NCBI GenBank assembly: GCA_964505725.1
Contig: CAZDJK010000046.1
Span: 1 to 6,186 of the forward strand
From: CAVRJC01 sp964505725
GTDB lineage: Bacteria; Actinomycetota; Acidimicrobiia; IMCC26256; DASPTH01
Reading direction: 5' to 3'
Length of the DNA stretch: 6,186 bases
Made by a program: the position numbers and the translations under genes. Every line of letters starts with the position of its first letter. Positions within the stretch are counted from its first letter, which is position 1. The notes beneath the pieces are model-generated. The model ran no database searches. It was not told the DNA's origin and saw only the letters and a list, made by a program, of their open reading frames with translations. This document shows, piece after piece, positions 1 through 4,566 of this stretch.

Positions 1-336
1 GCCGAGCAGCTGTGCGATCGGCTCGTGATCATGGACGGCGGTCACATCGTCGCCGAGGGCTCACCGCGCGAGCTCATCGCCCGCTACGCGACCCCCGAGG
101 TGGTGGAGCTGCGCTTCCCGTCGCCGGTCGAGCGCGACGCCGCGCTGCCCGGGCTCGTGACCCTGGCCGACCGGGTCGAGGCGCTCACCCACCGCGTGCT
201 CGCCTACGCCGACGACGGCGAGACCGTGGCCAAGGCCGTCGAGGCCGCCGGGCACGACCCCTCGGCGATCTACGTGCGCCGCAGCACGCTCGAGGACGTG
301 TTCCTCATCCTCACCGGCCGCACGCTCGAGGACTGA
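1..336 (+). CDS. ABC-2 type transporter ATP-binding protein (NodI/DrrA-like), 3' end only
   Basis: This is the last 111 residues of an ATPase that would energise export through the two permeases encoded just downstream; the 5' part lies outside the window. The visible part opens with AEQLCDRLVIMDGGHIVAEG, the stretch that directly follows the H-loop in NodI/DrrA-type ATPases (usual context: H-loop His, then E-E-A-E-x-L-C-D-R). The small C-terminal domain follows and ends in STLEDVFLILTGR, the usual C-terminal signature of this subfamily (x-LEDVF-L-x-LTGR). Walker A, Walker B and the ABC signature cannot be seen, so catalytic competence is not tested. The stop codon is 4 nt before the next start, which implies one transcript. 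The substrate cannot be read from the sequence; relatives export drugs, lipo-oligosaccharides or polysaccharide intermediates. The family call is firm and the substrate is unknown. Confidence 0.93.
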   Translation, partial: AEQLCDRLVIMDGGHIVAEGSPRELIARYATPEVVELRFPSPVERDAALPGLVTLADRVEALTHRVLAYADDGETVAKAVEAAGHDPSAIYVRRSTLEDVFLILTGRTLED

Positions 337-340
337 GGCG

Positions 341-1114
341 ATGGCCCGCGCGCAGGTGGTGCACGTCTTCGAGCGCGAATGGCTCGTGTGGCGGCGGCTG
401 TGGCGCGCGTCGGTGTTCTCGTACTTCCTGGTGCCCATCCTGTTCCTGGCCGGGATGGGCATCGGGCTCGGCGACCTCGTGCAGCACGGGTCGGGCAAGG
501 TCGAGGGGCTGACCTACCTGGAGTTCGTCACCCCGGGACTGCTCGCGGCGAGCGTGGTGTTCATGGCCGCGGGCGAGTCGCTGTGGCCGGTGATGATGGG
601 CACCAAGTGGATGCGCACCTATCACGCGGCGGTGTCGACGCCACTCACCGCTGACGACGTGTTCGTGGGACACATCCTGTGGATCGCGTTCCGCACCGCG
701 CTCGCGGCGACCGTGTTCCTGGTGGTGGGCGCGCTGCTCGGTGGCGTGCCGTCGGCGTGGGGAGTCCTCGCGATCCCGGCCGCGGTGCTGGGCGGTCTCG
801 CGTTGGCGACCCTGCTGTCGGCGTACTCGGTGACGCGCGACAGCGACATCTCGTTCGCTCCCATCATGCGGCTCGGCGTGTTCCCGCTGTTCCTGTTCTC
901 GGCCACCTTCTTCCCGCTCAGCCAGCTGCCCGACTGGCTCCAACCGCTCGCGGTCCTGTCGCCGCTCTGGCACTCGGTCGAGCTGTGCCGGATGGCGACC
1001 ACGGCCGACGTCGACTGGCTCGCGGCGGTCGGCCACCTCGCCGCCCTCGCCGTGTTCATCGGCGTCGGGTGGTGGTTGGGCGCCCGCAACTACCGCCGAG
1101 CGCTCGCACAATGA
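341..1114 (+). CDS. ABC-2 type permease (NodJ/DrrB-like), first of two paralogues
   Basis: Integral membrane subunit of 257 residues, matching the usual ~250-270 of NodJ/DrrB permeases; it should form the export channel in the cytoplasmic membrane with the upstream ATPase. An amphipathic, Arg-rich N-terminus (about residues 1-23) is followed by about six hydrophobic segments, near 26-46, 62-80, 113-136, 141-163, 174-193 and 229-246. Family marks are the TYHAAVSTPL coupling region (93-102) and FLFSATFFPLS before the last periplasmic loop (184-194). The ATG at 341 has a GAGGA at 328-332, 8 nt upstream, inside the end of the ATPase gene. The TGA overlaps the next gene's ATG (ATGA at 1111-1114), so the two permeases are probably translationally coupled. 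The substrate is not identifiable. Confidence 0.93.
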   Translation: MARAQVVHVFEREWLVWRRLWRASVFSYFLVPILFLAGMGIGLGDLVQHGSGKVEGLTYLEFVTPGLLAASVVFMAAGESLWPVMMGTKWMRTYHAAVSTPLTADDVFVGHILWIAFRTALAATVFLVVGALLGGVPSAWGVLAIPAAVLGGLALATLLSAYSVTRDSDISFAPIMRLGVFPLFLFSATFFPLSQLPDWLQPLAVLSPLWHSVELCRMATTADVDWLAAVGHLAALAVFIGVGWWLGARNYRRALAQ

Positions 1115-1911
1115 ACGCGGTCCGCACCATCTCTCGCATCATGCCGGGGACCTTCACGCGCCCGTCGCACGTCGTCGAGCGCAACGTCGTCGTGTACCGG
1201 CGCTCCTGGCTCGCGTTCGTGTCAGGGCTGCTCGAGCCGTTCCTCTTCCTGTTGTCGATCGGTATCGGTGTCGGTGCGCTGGTCGGGAAGGTCCACGGCC
1301 CGGGCGGGCCCGTGGAGTACGACGCGTTCGTTGCGCCCGGCCTGATGGCGGCGGCGGCGATGAACGAAGCGGTCTTCGACACGACGTTCAACTTCTTCGT
1401 GAAGCTGAAGTACGCGCACACCTACGACGCGATGTTGGCGACGCCACTGTCGGTGCGGAACGTGATCGACGGCGAGATGCTGTCCGCGTTGCTCCGGGCC
1501 AGCGTCTACTCCACGACCTTCCTGGTCGCCATGCTGCTGTTCGGGCTGGTGCAGTCGTGGTGGGCGGTCCTCGCGGTGCCGGCGGCGCTCCTCGTCGCGT
1601 TCGCGTTCGCAGGCGGAGGGCTCGGGTTCACGACGTTGATGCGCTCGTGGGTCGACTTCGACTACGTGAACGTGCTGCTCGTCCCTATGTTCCTCTTCTC
1701 GGCGACGTTCTTCCCGCTCTCCGGCTATCCCGACGCGCTCGCGTTCGTGGTGCGCCTCACGCCGCTCTACCAGGGCGTCGCCGTCATCCGCGGGCTCACG
1801 CTCGGTGTGCTGTCGTGGACGATGCTGCTGAACGTGGGCTACCTGGTCGTGATGGGCGTCCTCGGCCTCCGCATGGCCGACCGCCGCCTCTCCCGCCTCC
1901 TCCAGCCCTGA
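1111..1911 (+). CDS. ABC-2 type permease (NodJ/DrrB-like), second paralogue
   Basis: A 266-residue membrane protein of the same family as its upstream neighbour, with the same plan: a basic amphipathic N-terminus (1-35) and hydrophobic segments near 38-58, 72-92, 127-147, 150-172, 186-205 and 237-253. It shares with the first permease the identical 11-residue motif FLFSATFFPLS (here 194-204), the pattern T-Y-x-A-x-x-[ST]-TPL/ATPL (104-113) and the [ST]PL[WY] motif (217-220). It is therefore a tandem duplicate, and the two probably form a heterodimeric channel served by one ATPase. The ATG at 1111 overlaps the previous stop and has no clear Shine-Dalgarno, fitting re-initiation after the upstream gene; an alternative ATG at 1141 has no better site. 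The open frame extends upstream of 1111, but only as an out-of-frame shadow of the first permease. The substrate is unknown. Confidence 0.93.
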   Translation: MNAVRTISRIMPGTFTRPSHVVERNVVVYRRSWLAFVSGLLEPFLFLLSIGIGVGALVGKVHGPGGPVEYDAFVAPGLMAAAAMNEAVFDTTFNFFVKLKYAHTYDAMLATPLSVRNVIDGEMLSALLRASVYSTTFLVAMLLFGLVQSWWAVLAVPAALLVAFAFAGGGLGFTTLMRSWVDFDYVNVLLVPMFLFSATFFPLSGYPDALAFVVRLTPLYQGVAVIRGLTLGVLSWTMLLNVGYLVVMGVLGLRMADRRLSRLLQP

Positions 1912-1923
1912 CTCACCCTCACC

Positions 1924-1970
1924 AGGTTGCGTCACCCAGGCCGGGATAGGCGGCGTGGATGACGCAACCT
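1924..1970. terminator. 47-nt intergenic hairpin, probable bidirectional terminator
   Basis: An 11-bp perfect inverted repeat, AGGTTGCGTCA at 1924-1934 and TGACGCAACCT at 1960-1970, continues inward on the same axis. After one mismatch (1935/1959) come 3 bp (1936-1938/1956-1958), another mismatch (1939/1955), 4 bp (1940-1943/1951-1954), and a 7-nt loop, GGATAGG. It sits exactly 12 nt after the permease stop codon and 12 nt after the leuD stop codon on the other strand. In the leuD-direction RNA the first mismatch becomes a U-G wobble, giving 15 continuous pairs, so the hairpin is slightly stronger for leuCD. There is no U-tract on either side, as is frequent for actinobacterial terminators. 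It could instead be a copy of a dispersed palindromic repeat; the two are not exclusive. Confidence 0.7.
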
Positions 1971-1982
1971 CGCTCGAGGGCG

Positions 1983-2576
1983 TCACGCGAGGGTCGGGAG
2001 GTGGCTCGGGCGCTTCGCCTCGAAGCGGGTGATCTCGTCGTCGTGGCGGAGGGTGAGGCCGATCTCGTCGAGGCCCTCGAGCAGGCGGTAGCGGTGGAAG
2101 TCCTCGAGCTCGAAGGGCTCGTCGAGGTCGATGGCGGGGATCGCGACCCGACGGTCGACCACGTCGATCACGATCTCGACCGACGGGTCGTCCTCGACCG
2201 CGTCCATGACCCGCCGGACGACGTCGTCCGCGAGGGGCACGGGCAGGAGCCCGATCTTGAGGCAGTTGTTGCGGAAGATGTCGGCGAAGCTGGGAGCGAT
2301 GATCGCCCGGAAGCCGTAGTCCTCGAGCGCCCACGGCGCGTGCTCCCGTGACGACCCGCACCCGAAGTTCGGGCCGGCGACGAGGATCTCCGCGCCCTCG
2401 AACTCCTCGCGGTTGAGCACGAAGTCGGAGCTCTCGCGCCACTCCGAGAACAGCCCGGCTCCGAAGCCCGTGCGCTCGATGCGCTTGAGCCAGTCGCTCG
2501 GGATGATCTGGTCGGTGTCGACGTCGGCACGGTCGAGGGGGACGGCGCGTGCCACGATCTCTCGGACTGCTCGCAT
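1983..2576 (-). CDS. leuD: 3-isopropylmalate dehydratase small subunit
   Basis: The small subunit of isopropylmalate isomerase, which with LeuC converts 2-isopropylmalate to 3-isopropylmalate in leucine biosynthesis in the cytoplasm. At 197 residues it has the normal bacterial LeuD length (about 195-205). Diagnostic motifs are DVDTDQIIPSDWLKRIERTGFG (18-39, only partly conserved between species) and PNFGCGSSREHAPWAL (69-84), the loop that contributes to the active site and substrate recognition, followed by FADIFRNNCLKIGLLP (97-112). The ATG at 2576 is fixed by the conserved start of the protein and by an AGGAG 7 nt upstream. It follows leuC by 11 nt on the same strand and must be co-transcribed with it. 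Nothing is missing, and only the last ~10 residues are unremarkable tail. Confidence 0.97.
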   Translation of the reverse strand: MRAVREIVARAVPLDRADVDTDQIIPSDWLKRIERTGFGAGLFSEWRESSDFVLNREEFEGAEILVAGPNFGCGSSREHAPWALEDYGFRAIIAPSFADIFRNNCLKIGLLPVPLADDVVRRVMDAVEDDPSVEIVIDVVDRRVAIPAIDLDEPFELEDFHRYRLLEGLDEIGLTLRHDDEITRFEAKRPSHLPTLA

Positions 2577-2583
2577 CGGACGT

Positions 2584-2588
2584 CTCCT
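2584..2588 (-). promoter_or_regulatory. leuD ribosome binding site overlapping the leuC stop codon
   Basis: On the minus strand the sequence reads TGAGGAGACGTCCG then ATG. The AGGAG begins with the last A of the leuC TGA and is 7 nt from the leuD start. A ribosome ending leuC would cover the leuD site, so the two subunits are probably made in a coupled 1:1 ratio, which suits an obligate heterodimer. Confidence 0.75.
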
Positions 2589-3988
2589 CAGTCGAGGTCG
2601 GCGGGGGTGGTGAAGCGGCCGGTGACGGCGGTCGCCGCCGCCACCTCGGGGGACACGAGGTGGGTGCGCCCGCCCCTGCCCTGCCGGCCCTCGAAGTTGC
2701 GGTTCGAGGTGGAGGCGGCCCGTTCGCCGGGCGAGAGCTTGTCGGGGTTCATGGCCAGGCACATCGAGCAGCCCGCCTCGCGCCACTCGAACCCGGCGGT
2801 GCGGAACACCTCGTCGAGCCCTTCCGCCTCCGCCTGCGCCTTCACCCGCATCGAGCCGGGCACGACGAGCGCCCGGAGCCCCTCGCGGACCTGTCGCCCG
2901 CGGACGACCCCGGCCGCCGCCCGCAGGTCCTCGATCCGCGAGTTGGTGCAGGACCCGATGAACACGGTGTCGACGGCGATGTCGCGCATCGGCGTTCCCG
3001 CCCGCAGGCCCATGTACGCGAGGGCCCGCTGCGCGCCCTCGCGCTCGAGGGGGTCGGCGAACGAGTCGGGGCTGGGGACGACGTCGTCGATGGTGACGGT
3101 CTGACCCGGGTTGGTACCCCACGAGACGCCGGGACGCAGCGACGAGCCGTCGATGACGACCTCCTTGTCGAAGGCGGCGCCGTTGTCGGTGACGAGGGCG
3201 CGCCAGTCGTCGAGCGCGCGCTCCCAGGCCGCACCCGCGGGTGCGTGGGGGCGTCCCTCGAGATACGCGAACGTCGTGTCGTCGGGCGCCACCATCCCGG
3301 CGCGGGCGCCCCCTTCGATCGACATGTTGCACACGGTCATGCGGCCCTCCATCGAGAGGCCGCGGATCACGCTCCCGCGGTACTCGATCACGGAGCCGAT
3401 CCCGCCGGCGGTGCCGATGCGGGCGATGATCGCGAGCACCACGTCCTTGGCCGTGACGCCGGCCGGCAGCTCGCCCTCGACCGTGATCGCCATGCTGCCC
3501 GGCCGCGCCTGGGGGAGCGTCTGGGTGGCGAGCACGTGCTCGACCTCGCTCGTGCCGATGCCGACCGCGAGCGCCCCGAACGCTCCGTGCGTGGACGTGT
3601 GGCTGTCGCCGCAGACGATGGTCATGCCCGGTTGGGTGAGGCCCTGCTCGGGGCCGATCACGTGGACGATGCCCTGGCCCGGCTCGCCCATGGCGTGGAG
3701 CTCGATGCCGAACTCGGCGCAGTTGCGGGCCAGCACCTCCATCTGCTGGCGCGACACCGGATCCGCGACGGGGAGGTGGATGTCGGTGGTGGGCACGTTG
3801 TGGTCCATGGTGGCCACGGTCAGGTCGGGGCGGCGGACCGTGCGGTGCGCGAGGCGAAGCCCGTCGAACGCCTGGGGCGAGGTGACCTCGTGCACCAGGT
3901 GGAGGTCGACGTAGAGCAGGTCGGGCTCGCCCTCCGCCCGGTGCACCACGTGTCGTTCCCACACCTTCTCCGAGAGTGTCTTCGGCAT
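2588..3988 (-). CDS. leuC: 3-isopropylmalate dehydratase large subunit
   Basis: The large, iron-sulfur subunit of isopropylmalate isomerase (aconitase superfamily). With LeuD it isomerises 2-isopropylmalate to 3-isopropylmalate through dehydration and rehydration. At 466 residues it is the canonical LeuC length. The three expected 4Fe-4S ligands are present: Cys347 in IGSCTNSR and Cys407 and Cys410 in AGCSMC, the same numbers as in E. coli LeuC. Other family motifs are VHEVTSPQAFDGLR (32-45), TMDHNVPT (60-67), VCGDSHTSTHGAFGA (125-139) and NRNFEGRQG (429-437). The start is supported by the MPKTLSEKVW opening, which is conserved in actinobacterial LeuC. No Shine-Dalgarno precedes the ATG, so initiation may be leaderless. 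leuD follows after 11 nt, and ppa is divergent, 47 bp away. No leader peptide or attenuator can fit in so short a gap. Confidence 0.98.
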   Translation of the reverse strand: MPKTLSEKVWERHVVHRAEGEPDLLYVDLHLVHEVTSPQAFDGLRLAHRTVRRPDLTVATMDHNVPTTDIHLPVADPVSRQQMEVLARNCAEFGIELHAMGEPGQGIVHVIGPEQGLTQPGMTIVCGDSHTSTHGAFGALAVGIGTSEVEHVLATQTLPQARPGSMAITVEGELPAGVTAKDVVLAIIARIGTAGGIGSVIEYRGSVIRGLSMEGRMTVCNMSIEGGARAGMVAPDDTTFAYLEGRPHAPAGAAWERALDDWRALVTDNGAAFDKEVVIDGSSLRPGVSWGTNPGQTVTIDDVVPSPDSFADPLEREGAQRALAYMGLRAGTPMRDIAVDTVFIGSCTNSRIEDLRAAAGVVRGRQVREGLRALVVPGSMRVKAQAEAEGLDEVFRTAGFEWREAGCSMCLAMNPDKLSPGERAASTSNRNFEGRQGRGGRTHLVSPEVAAATAVTGRFTTPADLD

Positions 3989-3994
3989 GGCGCA

Positions 3995-4000
3995 ATTCTG
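3995..4000 (-). promoter_or_regulatory. Candidate -10 box of leuC (leaderless)
   Basis: On the minus strand CAGAAT is followed by TGCGCC and then the leuC ATG. The A2 and T6 positions fit the TANNNT actinobacterial -10 consensus but the first base does not. A 6-nt spacing would put transcription start at or next to the ATG. This is a weak call, based on spacing and the absence of any ribosome binding site. Confidence 0.3.
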
Positions 4001-4022
4001 CCAGGCGCGCGCGGCCCCGCCC

Positions 4023-4028
4023 TAGCCT
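4023..4028 (+). promoter_or_regulatory. Candidate -10 box of ppa (leaderless)
   Basis: TAGCCT fits TANNNT and lies 7 nt before the ATG at 4036, the usual distance for a leaderless actinobacterial mRNA whose first base is the A of the start codon. The region has no purine-rich ribosome binding site, which agrees. A -35 element is not recognisable. Confidence 0.45.
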
Positions 4029-4035
4029 GAAAACG

Positions 4036-4566
4036 ATGGACGGAGACGAGGTGTTCGACGTCGTCGTCGAGATCCCGCGCGGGAGCCGCAACAAGTACGA
4101 GTACGACCACGAGCAGCACGTGCTCCGCCTCGATCGCCGCCTGTTCTCCGCGACGGTGTACCCGGCCGACTACGGGTTCGTCCCCGAGACCCTCGCCGAG
4201 GACGGCGACCCGCTCGACGTGCTCGTGCTCCTCGAGGAGCCGACCTTCCCGGGGTGCTGGATCTCGGTGCGGGCGGTGGGCGTGTTCTACATGGAGGACG
4301 AGAAGGGGCCCGACGCCAAAGTCGTGTGCGTGCCCGCGCTGGACCCCAACTACGACGAGATCGCCGATCTCGACGACCTCTCGCCGCGGCTGCTCGACGA
4401 GATCGGCCACTTCTTCGACGTGTACAAGACGCTCGAGCCCGGCAAGGACACGAGCGTGCGCGGCTTCGACGACGCGGCGGCCGCGCGGGCGGAGGTCGAC
4501 GCGGCGCGCGAGCGGTATCAGACCGCGGTGGCTTCCACCGCGAAGGACTCCCAGAACTCGGAGTAG
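4036..4566 (+). CDS. ppa: Inorganic pyrophosphatase (family I)
   Basis: Cytoplasmic Mg-dependent enzyme that hydrolyses pyrophosphate to phosphate and so pulls nucleotide polymerisation and aminoacylation forward. It has 176 residues, against roughly 160-175 for bacterial family I enzymes. The metal-binding motif DGDPLD is intact (Asp56, Asp58, Asp61, equivalent to E. coli Asp65/67/70). So are Asp88, Asp93 and Lys95 of MEDEKGPDAK, the RNKYEYDHE segment (18-26), YPADYGF (42-48) and the YKTLEPGK segment (130-137) with the Tyr-Lys pair. The start is placed at 4036, where family similarity begins. An in-frame start at 3976 would add 20 unrelated residues and run into leuC. The last 15 residues (162-176) have no counterpart in typical family members and are encoded in the 49-bp overlap with the convergent exporter gene. 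Confidence 0.97.
   Translation: MDGDEVFDVVVEIPRGSRNKYEYDHEQHVLRLDRRLFSATVYPADYGFVPETLAEDGDPLDVLVLLEEPTFPGCWISVRAVGVFYMEDEKGPDAKVVCVPALDPNYDEIADLDDLSPRLLDEIGHFFDVYKTLEPGKDTSVRGFDDAAAARAEVDAARERYQTAVASTAKDSQNSE

Larger units (their letters stand above)
3989..4035. promoter_or_regulatory. Divergent leuC/ppa promoter region
   Basis: The 47 bp between two divergently oriented start codons must hold both promoters, unless one lies inside the neighbouring gene. Neither gene has a Shine-Dalgarno here. Each has an A/T-richer hexamer with the A2 and T6 of an actinobacterial -10 box 6-7 nt before its ATG (listed separately), while the middle (4001-4022) is almost pure G/C. No recognisable -35 hexamer is seen for either direction. 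No leucine-responsive attenuator, T-box or inverted repeat operator is visible. Confidence 0.6.

Noticed and set aside
12..512. Open frame across the end of the ATPase and the start of the first permease
   Set aside because: Arg-rich shadow frame; the ATPase C-terminus and the permease are clear in the other frames.
679..1110. In-frame upstream extension of the second permease
   Set aside because: This part is an out-of-frame reading of the first permease and gives an Arg/Pro/Gly-rich, non-hydrophobic sequence. Family similarity begins after the ATG at 1111.
2549..4030. A 493-codon open frame on the + strand opposite leuC and part of leuD
   Set aside because: Its translation is low-complexity, rich in Arg, Gly, Ala, Asp, Val and His, with no recognisable domain. 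Long antisense frames are expected opposite a high-GC gene with G/C third positions, and leuC on the other strand is certain from its motifs.
3976..4035. Upstream alternative start for ppa, adding 20 residues
   Set aside because: The added residues have no family counterpart, would overlap the leuC start, and would place the TAGCCT promoter-like box inside the gene.
3989..4035. Leucine attenuator, leader peptide or T-box before leuC
   Set aside because: The gap is only 47 bp and shared with ppa. It holds no Leu codon run, no stem-loops of the required size and no T-box sequence.
1983..4094. A 703-codon minus-strand open frame that contains leuD as its C-terminal part, suggesting a fusion protein
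   Set aside because: The upstream ~500 residues are leuC read in the wrong frame and are Arg/Pro-rich noise. leuD has its own AGGAG and ATG at 2576 and normal family length.
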